Source: Hymenoscyphus infarciens
Lineage: Eukaryota > Ascomycota > Leotiomycetes > Helotiales > Helotiaceae
Direction: 5' to 3'
Length of the DNA: 64,000 bases
Assembly: GCA_001414345.1 (NCBI GenBank)
Contig: LLCB01000254.1
Coordinates: forward strand, 1 to 64,000
The position numbers were made by a program, and so were the translations under genes. The notes under the pieces were generated by a model. That model was not told where the DNA came from. It saw only the letters and a program-made list of their open reading frames with translations, and ran no database searches. Positions 1 through 10,509 of this stretch are shown piece after piece (within the stretch, counting starts at the first letter, position 1; each line of letters begins with the position of its first letter).

Positions 1-231
1 CTGCTGTGACGAAGTTTCAAGGCAACTTACCCGAAACAACGTGAGAGTTACTATGCATCCTCTCCCAATCACACTTCAGCACTTCAGCGGTAAGCCTGCA
101 GACGACAGCATGCATGGATGGTGGGATGGATGGAACCCCGCTTTACCTACCATGTTGGTACATAGGTATGCAACCGCTCTAATGCGGAACAATTAGTTAG
201 TGCGGGGTCTAATACTTTTTCTTTCCCCATA
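1..231. other. Left-edge flanking DNA, no gene seen
   Basis: The stretch has ordinary base composition and contains short GGATGG-type repeats near 115-135, but no open frame or RNA gene that I can support. It ends at the TA dinucleotide (230-231) that serves as the left target duplication of the adjoining transposon. Confidence 0.6.
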
Positions 232-317
232 ATCGCTCAGACCACCTCTTACCCAATCCGCTTCGCGTATTAGGTGAGGGAGGGCAATACGATAAAACTA
301 GTAATATAACCACTTTT
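232..317 (+). repeat. Left terminal inverted repeat of the pogo-like element
   Basis: It begins ATCGCTCAGACCACC and matches the reverse complement of 6394-6479. It contains its own smaller palindrome (an ACCYAATcc...ATTAGGTGAG-type hairpin around a GCGAAGC-like centre), so each transposon end can fold on itself. Confidence 0.9.
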
Positions 318-1007
318 ACTACTTTTACTACCCCCTCCTACTAAAGCTCTATTATTCTACTACTAATAATATACTAGTATCTTAAGAAGTTAAGAATCGA
401 ATATAGTATACTATCTAGTTCTTTAGTAGTAATCCTTATACTAAAATTACTAAATTAGCTAAGGATTTTAACATACTATACTAATAACTTCGAAAATAAC
501 TTAAAAGACGACTAGCCTCTTATATACATAGCAGATATAATAAAAAGCTTATAGCGCTTAAAGATAAAGCTTTTAAAGAGTACCTCCTTCTCTTATATAG
601 TACTAGTAAATCTACGAACCTTAAAACTCTTATCCTCTCTATAAACCGACTTCTTTAGTATAATAGAGAGGAGATAACTATATCGAGAAAGTAGAGGAAG
701 GTATAAATAGCTAGGAATAAGAACTTCTTTAAGACGATATAGGCGAAGCCTTTTTTAATAAAGAGAAGAGATATATATATTAAGAAGAATATAGACGACC
801 ACTTTTAGGACTTTAAACGTTTTATAAACTACTAGAGTATTTAAAGTAAGAATATTTATAACTTTAACAAAACCAGGTTTTAGATAAGCGTTATATATAG
901 AGATAAGGTTATCGTTCTAAAGGATTATAAAGCTGCTTTTATTTCTAATCTAGAGAATAGAGAATTAGTTATAGTAGTTATAATAATAAACTAGAGTAGA
1001 AAGAAGG

Positions 1008-1371
1008 TATAATAGCACGAAATATATACAACTACAGTAGAGGTATATAGGAGTACGTATGGCAGAATAACGTATATAAATACTAGGCTCTAATATAGAA
1101 GAAAACAATAACTATCCCTCTTCTAGACCGAACATAAACGTCTATATATAAGAGGTTTTAGATAATATAAAAAGAGGTACAAAACCGAACAACAATATAC
1201 GTCAGCTAATACAAAAGCCTAAACTCTATAAAGTACGTCTAAAAGTCTAAACAGACGTATAAACGTACGTAACCTTCTTAAATTAGATAATATAAAACAA
1301 TAACTACTAAAAGCTAATATATATAATATATACTACGTAATATCGACTATATAAAACAGTATACTATTATA
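1008..1371 (-). repeat. LTR (left copy) of the nested retroelement
   Basis: It is a 364-bp direct repeat of 4913-5276. It begins TATAATAGCACG and ends TATTATA. The canonical TG...CA ends are not visible, as expected if CpA/TpG sites were converted by RIP. Differences from the other copy are mostly C/T and G/A. Confidence 0.85.
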
Positions 1372-1719
1372 TCCCTCTCCTTTAAAAAAGACTCGTCTTA
1401 AGTCTTCTATCTCTTATTATTTAAGGTTTAAGGTAGAATCAGAATAGTATAAGTATTATAACATTTATTATATTTATTAATTTTATTATAAGTAAGAAGA
1501 TAGATTAGGGTCTAAATCGTAGCTAACCTAGGTTCAAAGATACTTTATTTATCGTAATATTATAAGTAAGATAAGATATCGTAATATTAATTTTAGGTCT
1601 AAATTATAACTAACCTAATTTATAGATACTTATAAAATAGAGACTTCGTTTCTAATCCTTTAGTATTAAAGTAAGTATTCGCGTCTACTAAAAGAGTATA
1701 GTCTAATCCATCTAGTAGT

Positions 1720-3800
1720 TAGAGAAAGTTCAAAGTTTAAAAGTTTAAAAGTTTAGAGTAAAGTCAGAAAAAGTTTAAAAGTCGAATTCAGAGTCGAGTC
1801 GAAGGTCGTTTAGTAGAGAGGTAACGTTAAGAGTAATAGTAATAACTTAGTTAAAAGCTTACTTTAAGAGTATACTAATTCATATCCGATTTAAATTCAA
1901 AAAAAAGAGTGTAGGTCTAAAAAAGTTTAAAATAGTCGGAACCGAAAAGTTAATAATGTCGTAGATAGTAAGTTATACTATTCTTTTAAGAGCGTACTAA
2001 TTCGTATCTAATTTAAAGTCGAAAGAAAAGAAAAGAAAAGAGTATAAGTTCGTCTAAACTAAGGTTAGCAGAGACTTAGAGTAAAGTTAGAACGAAAAAG
2101 TTAATAATATCATAGACAGTAATAACTTAGCTAAGAGGTTACTATTCTTTTAAGAGTATACTAATTCAATTTATATCTAATTTAAAAGTTTAAATAAAAA
2201 AAGGACTTCTAGCTCAGCTAGAAGTAAAAGAAAGTAAGAAAGAAAAAGTTCAAAATCGTTAGAGGCGAATTTAGAGTAGAGTAGAAGGTCGTTTAGTTAA
2301 GAGGTAGTAATAACTTAGTTAAGAGCTTACTTCAAGAGCGTACTAATTCATATCTAAGTCGAATTTAGATAAAAAAGAACTTAAAAGAAGGTAAGAAAGT
2401 AAAGACTATAAGACTCTATACTAGAGTCGGTAGGGTTTTAGCTAGTTAAAGGATTTTATTACTAAATGTTATTAAAGTTTCGCTATCTAAAGTTTAAGAC
2501 AACAAAAGAAGTAGTTTTAGCTAGTTAAAAGAGTTTATTACCGAATGTTATTATATTAAAATTCTTATCCGAGTATCTAGAGACAATAGAAGAGATGGTT
2601 TTAGCTAGTTAAAAGCGAAGTTATTACTAAAGTTTATCGAATTATCCAAGTATCTAGGAATAATAAAAGAAGTAGTTTCAGCTAGTTAAAGGATTTGTTA
2701 TCAAATTTAAAAGAGTTTTACAGTCTAAAGTTTAAGACTACAAAAACAGGTATAGTTTTAAGTATAATAGTATCTAAGTTTAAATATAAGTATATAGTTA
2801 TATAAAACTATATTACTTAAGCCTATAAGCTATCTTATTCCCTTTAAGGTACTTAAAGACTTATTTATCTTTAGAAGTAGTAGAGAAAAAGTTTAAAGTA
2901 AAATTAGAAAAGATTTAAAGTAGAATTAGATAGTACTCGGTTAAGAAATAGTAATAACTTAGTTAAGAGCTTACTTCTTTATTTCGTCCTAATAGAAAGT
3001 GTATTTTAATTAACTCACATCTACTTTAAAAAGTTTAAATAAAAGAAAGAACTTCTAGCCTAGCTAGAAAAGTAAGAAAGACTCTATACCAGAGTTAGAG
3101 GGGTTTCAGCTAGTTAAAAGACTTAATACTAAAGTTATTATATTACCTTATTCCCTTTAAGGTATTTAAGGACTTAATTATCATCTTCTGATTTTAGAAA
3201 AAGAGTTACTATTAAATTATAAAAAGTTTAGAGCTAAATTAGATAAGGAGAGAGAGGTGTTTTAAACTAAAGTACTAATATCAATAGACGTAGTCGTTTC
3301 TAAATATTTAATACTTTAATATCTCTTCTTATCTAAGGTTATAGTTCCAGCGTCTCTTAAAAGCAGTAGACACGTTTTAGAGCTAAGGTATATATCCTAT
3401 ATATAAAAGAACCTGTCTAATTTATATACTTCTCTCTAAGTATAGCTATACTTAAAAAGTAACCTTTTAAAGTTAGTAAAAGTTTCTTTAGCGTAATCTT
3501 ATTCTTAATTCCACTTCTATCTCTTTTAACTTCTATTTCTTTCAACCTTTATACTAGTGGCTAAGACTCGGTTCATAACCGTAGTCTTTTTAAATATTCG
3601 CTAGTAGAGGTTTAAGGAAAAGGTTTAGAGTAGAGTTAGATAATATTCAGTTAGTATTATTAAAGATAGTAATAACTCAGCTAAGAGCTTACTTCTAAGT
3701 TTTATCCTAATAAAAAGCGTATTTTAACTAATTCTTATCTAATTTAAGGGTTAGGAAGTAGTAGAAAGGTATTAGAAGTAGCAGTGTCTCTTTAGTAAAA
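1720..3800. repeat. Degenerate internal repeats inside the nested retroelement
   Basis: Two sequence types recur. One, containing AATAACTTAGTTAAGAGC followed by a TACTAATTCATATC-like stretch, appears near 1843, 2120, 2305, 2955 and 3680, with partial copies in between. The other, TTTAGCTAGTTAAAGGATTT-like, appears near 2447, 2516, 2600, 2676 and 3105. Copies differ mainly by transitions, so the array predates or was exposed to RIP. No coding frame survives. Confidence 0.6.
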
Positions 3801-4912
3801 GAGGTCTAAACATAGGCTTTAAAAAGCAAAGAAGAGTTTAAACAAAGGTTTAAAAGAGAGTCGGATTAGTAAGAGTTCAAAGACAGAGTATTTTTTTAAG
3901 TTATTAACTTTATAGTTCGCTTATAATTATGTCTATCTTATCTAACTAATTATTTTATTCTTTATTTTTATACTACTATCTTATTAATATATTATCTATA
4001 TCTAAGAAGTCTTACTTATTATTTTATTAAGATCTTCTAGGTCTTAGTATATAGTTATAGATTAGAGAGGGTTTAGAGAGTCTTTTAAAAAGAGAGGTAG
4101 CCCTAGTAGGGGTTATCGCTTAACGCTATTTAGCAGAACTAGGTTTAATATTTCAAAGATATTAATAGAGAGTATGTCGAAAGGTATTAGAGGCAGCTAC
4201 CCGTAGCCAAAAAGGGTAATTAAGGCTTTAAAACAGAAGAGGGTTTAATCGAAGGTTTAAAAGAGGATTAGATCGAGAAGGGTTTAAAGGCGAAGTGTTT
4301 TATTAACTTTAAATTATAAGCTCGCTTATCTATCTTTCTAGCTTAGCTAGCCGATTCCTTATTTCTTAATTCTCTGCTTCTAAAGCTTATATAACCGACT
4401 ATATCTAGTCTATATTTAAGAAGTCCTACTAGTCTCTTTAACTATTATTTCGTTAAGATCTTCTAGATCTTAGTATATAAGTGCTATTTAGACAGCTTTT
4501 AGAAAGAGAGGTGGCTCTAGAAGGTCGTTTAACACCTTATAGTAGAACTAGGTTTAATATCTTCGTTAATTTAGAAGAGGGGAGGGGGTAAGATTAGATT
4601 TAGAAGCCTTCTAGATAACTATTATAAGTCGACTTATTTACTAAATCTAGAGTTATTAGGACTCTTAGGAAATACTTAGTATATTCTAATCCCTTAACAT
4701 ATACTAAAACACGATTTATACTAGTTATCTATATAGATAATAAACCCTACTATTACTAGCCGTCTAGGTAGTCTTTAATTACCTAGCTATTTAAGAATAC
4801 TATTATAATATTCTAAATTAAGTATAAATCGACTTCTAAATAAAGAGTAGCAATAAGCTTGAAAAGAGATATTATTAAGACTATTACTAGCGAAGAAGAG
4901 TTATTATTTTTA

Positions 4913-5276
4913 TATAATAGCACGAAATATATATAACTATAGTAGAGGCATATAAGAGTATATATAGTAGAATAACGTGTATAGATACTAAGCTCTAATA
5001 TAGAAGAAAATAATAACTATCTCTCTTCTAGACTAAACATAAACGTCTATATATAAGAGGTTTTAGATAATATAAAAAGAGGTATAAAACTAAACAATAA
5101 TATACGTTAGCTAATATAAAAGCCTAAACCCTACGAAGTATATCTAAAAGTCTAGACAGACGTACGAACGTATATAACCTTCCTAAATTAGATAATACAA
5201 AATAACAACTGCTAAAAGCTAATATATATAGTATATACTACGTAATATCGGCTATATAGGACAGTATACCGTCATA
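4913..5276 (-). repeat. LTR (right copy) of the nested retroelement
   Basis: It is a 364-bp direct repeat of 1008-1371, ending GTCATA directly before the target duplication GAAGG at 5277-5281. On the minus strand this would be the 5' LTR. Confidence 0.85.
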
Positions 5277-5385
5277 GAAGGTTCTACTAATAATTATCTT
5301 TAAAAGCGTATATTACTTATAAAAGTACTTTAATAATACTATAGATCCGAATACCTTCTAAACACGCTCTAATATAGTATTTATA

Positions 5386-5615
5386 AACAACTACCTTAGC
5401 CTTAAATATCTTAAACACTTTAAACTCTTTATAAAACACTTAACGTATAGGAAGTATCGACTTCTTCTCTTTAATAGCTATAGTTCGTACTTAACTTAGA
5501 ACTTCGTTAACTACTACTAGGAGTATAATATCTAACCCTTCTAACTTCCTTCTTATCTTATATACGTTTTTTAGCCTCTAGATATTAGTGTTTTTTAAGC
5601 TCTAAAACACTAGTT
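5386..5615 (+). pseudogene. Remnant of a pogo/Fot1-type DDE transposase
   Basis: In the frame starting at 5386 the translation contains YLSLKYLKHFKLF, then KYRLLLFNSYSSYLT, then PLDISVF and ALKH, interrupted by several stops. The order and spacing match the DDE core of fungal pogo/Fot1 transposases: a W-L-x-x-F segment, an R-x-L-L-x-D-G-H-x-S-H block with a catalytic Asp, then a Q-P-L-D-x-x-x-F block. The differences are the G-to-A and C-to-T changes expected from RIP; the catalytic Asp reads as Asn. The N-terminal half of the gene should lie at about 320-1007, before the LTR insertion, but I could not recognise it. Confidence 0.72.
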
Positions 5616-6393
5616 TAAGAGAGTACTTCTAACCGAGTTATATAATAGCGTAAAAGAGATAATAAAGGTAGACTTCTTTCGGTTTTTCTAACACTTCTAG
5701 GATAGAACGTTTATACTAAATACTATTTAGTTATTATTTTATAAGATAGGTCTTATTCTACTAAACCTAGAATTAGTTTTATAGAAGCTTAAGATCTATA
5801 AGAGTAAATAGTTAGTAGAAGAAGAATAGGAGGAAGAAGAGAAGGAATTATTAGATAACGATATATTTCTAGCTTTTACTACTCTACTACTCTATACTCT
5901 CTCCTCTAAACCGACTTTTATAGATTAGCCTACTCTCTTAATAATGTATATAAGAAAGAAGAGAGTAGATTACATACGCGTACGTATAGTAGAAGCTCTT
6001 AAACTCTAATAACCGATTACTCTCTCTATTATTTACGTATAAGATAAACTCGAATCTACCTTCTAATCCTTAATACTTAAAGACGCGCTTACTTTATATA
6101 GGTTATATAATATCTTTATAGCTAAGGAAAGACGTAAGCTAATAGCGGATAGTAGAAAGGTAGTTTAAAAGTATAGAGAGATATATAGGTATTAAGCTTT
6201 AAAAGATATAAGAGAAGAGAGAGTAGAGAAGGATCGAGTAGTAAATATAAGGAATATAAGAATTATAAGAACTTAGAAGCTAAAATAGAAGCCTATTTTT
6301 AAGTAGCTTTTAGAAAAGGTTTCTAGAATAGAAGAATATAATAGTTATAGATTTCTCTTTAATTTATTTAGATTTAGTATCTAATTTTCGCCT

Positions 6394-6479
6394 AAAAGTG
6401 GTCGTATTACTGGTTTTATCGTATTACCCTCCCTCACCTAATACGCGAAGCGGATTAGGTGAGAGGTGGTCCGAGCGAT
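6394..6479 (-). repeat. Right terminal inverted repeat of the pogo-like element
   Basis: It is the inverted copy of 232-317 and ends ...GAGCGAT before the TA target duplication. The internal hairpin CTCACCTAAT...ATTAGGTGAG (10-bp arms) is perfect in this copy; in the left copy one arm has a transition. Confidence 0.9.
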
Positions 6480-6481
6480 TA

Positions 6482-7130
6482 GAAGGAAGCTTCATACGAT
6501 GTAAGTTTGAAATTTGAAAAGGTTGGGTTAGAAAGAAGGAATATGTAGAGCCTATTTCCTATTTCCTATTTCTCAATGCCATGTTGAATGAATGCAAGTT
6601 TTCAGTAAGATACCTAGGTATTTCATTCGGTGGGAACTTGAAAAGCGCCTGCCTGCCTACCTACCTCCCAACATCGAAAAACCCCACTTCTATAATTTAT
6701 ATTTTATTTATAATTCTTGATAATTTTTTTAAAGTAAGATAATTAAAAGGGAATATTAGTCTAAATAAGTATGTGATCTGCAATATATACATTTCCATCT
6801 CTACGCCGCCAATCCCAGCTGTTCCCATCCAAAGAATGCATTGGGAAACTCCCAAGAATGCCCAACCAGCCAACCAACCAACCCCTTTTTGTAAAGACTC
6901 CCTTTCCCAAACGCTAAATGCTAAATGCTAAATGCAAATGCAACACCAATCCCGTATAAGATGTTAACCCATCCCATCATAATCGTTAAAGCACCCGAGA
7001 ACGCCCAATGCACGTGCCCTTCTCTCTCTCTTCCTCCTTCTCGTTCCTCTTGTCTGCCTCTTTCTCTCAGGTAATAATTATGAAATCCAAACGACACGCA
7101 TCCCTCTCTCTTCAACCACCAGCCATTCCC
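6482..7130. other. Spacer between transposon and GH76 gene; short tandem repeats
   Basis: No gene is seen. The spacer holds a CCTG/CCTA run near 6650-6665, an AT-rich stretch at about 6690-6760, and three and a half copies of a GCTAAAT heptamer near 6913-6940. The last part is presumably the 3' untranslated region of the minus-strand mannosidase gene. Confidence 0.5.
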
Positions 7131-8541
7131 CTATTCAACAACCATCCACCAAATCATCCCCAAAAACAAGCACAACACCACCGTCGTCAAAAACCCAGCA
7201 CCTACGCGATCCCCCTTCTTAACACCAAATTTATCAAACAACGTCGAAGTATTGTTAGTCCCCGCCGCATTATTCCCCCTACTCGTTCCCCCAGTAGTAT
7301 TCGTAACCGGCGCCCTCGTCGACCCAATCAAATTCGCCTGCACAACCTCCAACGCAGCCATCTGCTGTCCCACCCCATATGTACCATCCCAAGTACTGTT
7401 CTGCGTCCACTTCATCCCACACGTCCTCTTATTATCTCCTCCTCCGCATTGTTTCGCCGCCGCCGTCGCACTCGGTCGAAGACGTGCCATAATAGTGTCA
7501 TAAGTGAAAGGCGCTGCTTTAGTCGTCGCTGCCATCCAGCGGGAGAGATAAGCTTTGAAAGATTGTTGGTCGACGTTACATCTATTGACCGATTCGCATG
7601 CGACTTCGAACATGATGTCGTCTTGGAAGAATACATCTGTCGCATTTAATAACCCCCAAGTGCGTTCTTCCCATAGTGCGGAGCCATTGGTGTAGTTGTA
7701 CATTGTCGCGGCGCCGAGGAGCATTGCGCCGGCGTTGTAGGTCCATTGGATTCGGTTTAGTTGTGTGCAATTTATCAGGTCGTCGGAGCCGTCGTAGACG
7801 TAGTAGTTTTCATCTGTTAGGTTAATGGAGCGCATCCAGGTATAGGCCTTTTCGGCCCATTCGGCATAGGTTGCGTTGCCGGTGTATCGAGCGAGGCGCG
7901 AGGCTAGGTTGAAGAAACAACCATTCGAGATGGCGTTTTTATAGTTGTAACCGTTATTAAAAGGGAAAACCTGCCAGCGTAGTCCTCCACCGCATGTTGT
8001 AGGATCCCACCGTGGGACTTGGGTATTGAAAACTGCCTGGGCCAGCGCAAGCCATTGGGGTTGTTCTTTCGGAGGATCCGGAAAGTTGACCTCTGCAGCG
8101 GTCATTGCTGCAAGTCCCCAGAAGCTCTGATCATCGTTTCCGGTGGTTTTCGTTTGATTCGGCGTCATGTAATCCTGATTGGGACCGACTTGATACAGCA
8201 TAGCTTGCGTCGTGACAGCATTATAAGTCGCGTCGCCGGTATAGTACCAATAATCAATCATGGAGCCGAACATTGCACCTGCTTCCCACCAATAATATGG
8301 GGAGGGTAGGTTTCCTGGAGTCTGCCCTGTGTTGTTTCCGGAATAGTAGAGCATCATGTCGTGCGCGAGAACGCCCGCGGCAGTTCTTATTGAGTCTGCA
8401 AGACAATTAGTACCATCGAGAGGCAGTGTGTTGGAAGCAGAATTGGAACTTGCCTTGAGAGTTTATGTCCAGATCAATCGCTTCTGTGAATGGAGATCCG
8501 GCAAGAAGCGCCACCGACGCCCATCTCAGTGAGGGCTTCAT
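7131..8541 (-). CDS. GPI-anchored GH76 endo-1,6-alpha-mannosidase (DFG5/DCW1 family)
   Basis: Two exons (8541-8454 and 8395-7131) encode about 450 residues. Exon 1 supplies a signal peptide (MKPSLRWASVALLAGSPFTEA). The body is a six-hairpin GH76 domain with the Asp-Asp pair in GNDDQSFWG (residues 117-118), which I take as the catalytic dyad of the family, and WWEAGAMFG and VYDGSDD segments. The C-terminus has a Ser/Thr/Asn-rich linker and a hydrophobic tail (GFLTTVVLCLFLGMIWWM) typical of a GPI-anchor signal. In yeast, Dfg5/Dcw1 act at the cell surface to cross-link GPI-mannoproteins into the wall. The 58-nt intron starts with GC rather than GT (CTCAAG|GCAAGT) and ends TTGCAG; this join gives an open frame and the expected N-terminus. 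An internal Met at residue 43 is a less likely start because it loses the signal peptide. Confidence 0.93.
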
Positions 8542-10509
8542 GGCGAGTGGCGGAGGATGTGAAAGGCGAAGAAGTGACAGCGAAACCCGAGACTTCAGAA
8601 AGTCGAGTATCCAAAATTCAAGAAACCAGCAAAGAATTGGGAAGATCCTTAGATTTTGACCATGAAATTTCCCCCCTCGGCGCCAAAATAGTGGCCGTGT
8701 TCTTTTCCTTGGGTGTTAGTTGGCCGCTTTCGGAAAAGACGTCATTCAGTAGGGGCGGAGGAAAAGAATGGTGGTGTCCAAAAACAAAAGTTTCGCCAGG
8801 AGAGATAGACGAGAACGTAACGTCCCAAAGAAAAGGCTCGTTCTGGAAAGGAGTTTGGAAATGAAGTTGGGGAGAGACTATTGATAAGATAGAACGGACA
8901 AGACGAGGCTAAAGTTTGTAAAGTGGAGTAAATAAGTAAATGAGATTGACCTTAGGTTAGCTCCGTATATAATCATATCATGCCTCGGACCCAAACAATA
9001 CGAGATGGAGATGGAGCGGCCTCGCTGGAGAAGAAAGGAGGAAGGAGAGAAATGATGCATAACACACACAACCTGGAAGGGAAGCCGTTGGAAAATGAGA
9101 TGATGGTAGGTAACGTGACTGCAAGCTGGCTGCGATGAGATGTCCACGGGTCGCCTGATATGTACGTTGGCACTTGCCTTTTGATTCTCTCCTGTCAAGG
9201 CCGTGGCATGGAGGGGAAGGAACGGGACGGGATCATGCTCACTCGTCCTCGCAGCCATGTTGTGTCCTTGTGATGCACCTAGCACTCATCACTACTCGTA
9301 ACCTCTCGATTCTCGACGGGGTATAATTTCGTTCTGATCGTTAACGATTCTCCCACTCATCGTGCACCATATACTTCAAAGTGAATAGATGCACAAAAGA
9401 GCGCTGGACCGGAACGGCGGGACTGCGGCTGGTGCTATTGTATTTCCATTTATGGCGAGTTGAAGAGGAGACTTGGGCGATGGATACGAGAAGGCCTGGA
9501 CGGAGATCGGATCTGACATGACAAAGCCAAATTGCATTGCCAAATGCCAAGTGCCAAGAGCCAGAAGCCAAATGCCAAGAGGTGGGTTGAGGTACCAGAG
9601 GGAGGGAGGTGAGAGGTCTTCTTAGGGAGGGGTCTTCTTGGGGAGGGGAGAGTGGTTATTTGGACGACTCCCGTCGAGATCTGAAGTCTGCAGCTGGCTC
9701 TCTGACAAATGTGGTGTGGCAAATGTTTCCAAGTGAGAGCTCTTGTTTTCCGATTCCCGAAGCTCAGCCTCTTCCTGAAAGCGTTCCATAAAAGGAGATG
9801 CTCTTAAAGCGGCAGCAATGCTCGTATCGGAAGAAGGTTCCGCCGTTCCGCCGTGTTTCTGTCTCAGCTGTTCCATGGTGAAGAAGATGATCTAACTCGA
9901 TGAAATTTATTATTGTCCGTAAACTGAATTGGTACTAAAGTTGTCCCCGGCTGGCTATTTATTATATCGCTGGCTATGTTATTATATCGCTGCCTTGTCC
10001 TCTCTCCATTCTCACGTGTATGGTGGCAATGCTTTTCCTTTCATCGGCTTGCGTACTCGTAACTCACTGCCGCCGAATGCTGACTGTCCAGATACTGAGA
10101 GGAGTGTCTAACAATAGATCTCGGAATATATTCACACCCATTTCTCTCTGAATGCCCTTGAGATCTTGAAGTTTTCGTGATTATTATTTCACTGGATTTC
10201 TTGCTATTTATCTGTCCCCTGACTCGGAACCCTGATCGCACTTCCTGCCTTCCATTCTTGTTTGAGGTTCTTGGGTGAATTGTTTGAGCTTGCACCTGCC
10301 CTAGCGCCTCTTGGACTCTTGGGCCTTCCCGACCTCTCCAAACTTCCAAAGGGCTGCACCATCTGCCAGAACCTCTCTTCAACAACAAACCTACAAACAA
10401 TCAATCCATCAATCCATCAACCCACACAACCACACAACTCTACTCACGCCTCTCCGACCGAATACACATCCTCCTCCACTCTCAAATATAAATCCATTTC
10501 ACCGCAACA
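8542..10509. other. Intergenic region between GH76 and Snc genes
   Basis: It contains the divergent upstream regions of the two flanking genes. The short open frames are not convincing, except possibly the one listed at 9622-9876. Around 9530-9585 there is a degenerate tandem run of TGCCAAG/AGCCAAA-type heptamers. A CT- and A-rich stretch before 10510 looks like the 5' leader of the Snc gene. Confidence 0.5.
9622..9876 (-). CDS. Possible small hypothetical protein or first exon
   Basis: An ATG-initiated frame of 84 residues starts MEQLRQKHGGTAEPSSDT. It is hydrophilic, rich in Glu, Ser and Leu, has a protein-like composition and ends in a Pro/Lys-rich tail. I do not recognise the family. It could be an isolated small gene, the first exon of a longer one, or chance. 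The downstream 9450-9600 area, in another frame, is low-complexity and argues against a long extension. Confidence 0.25.
   Translation of the reverse strand: MEQLRQKHGGTAEPSSDTSIAAALRASPFMERFQEEAELRESENKSSHLETFATPHLSESQLQTSDLDGSRPNNHSPLPKKTPP

Larger units (their letters stand above)
1008..5276 (-). mobile_element. Nested LTR retroelement, RIP-degraded, probably non-autonomous
   Basis: Two direct repeats of 364 bp each (1008-1371 and 4913-5276) bound 3.5 kb of interior. The 5-bp sequence GAAGG lies immediately outside both (1003-1007 and 5277-5281), a perfect target duplication. Just inside the left LTR is the pyrimidine run TCCCTCTCC (1372-1380), which reads as a polypurine tract on the minus strand, so I orient the element on minus. 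The interior is dominated by degenerate internal repeats and I could not recognise gag or pol, so a TRIM/LARD-like or internally rearranged element is plausible. The insertion splits the pogo-like element and is therefore younger than it. Confidence 0.85.
232..6479 (+). mobile_element. pogo/Fot1-like DNA transposon, RIP-degraded, split by an LTR element
   Basis: The two ends are near-perfect inverted repeats of about 86 bp (232-317 and 6394-6479), differing almost only by C/T and G/A transitions. Each is flanked by a TA dinucleotide (230-231 and 6480-6481), the target duplication of the Tc1/mariner/pogo superfamily. Removing the nested LTR element (1008-5276 plus one GAAGG copy) leaves about 1.97 kb, a usual size for fungal Fot1/Pot2-type elements. 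The right part still reads as a pogo-type transposase core with many stops. The interior is AT-rich with hardly any CpA or TpG, the RIP signature. Family assignment combines ends, target site, size and the protein remnant. Confidence 0.88.

Noticed and set aside
7008..7649. 213-residue + strand frame opposite the GH76 gene
   Set aside because: It is antisense to a well-supported GH76 coding exon and its translation is Arg/Pro/Ser/His low-complexity.
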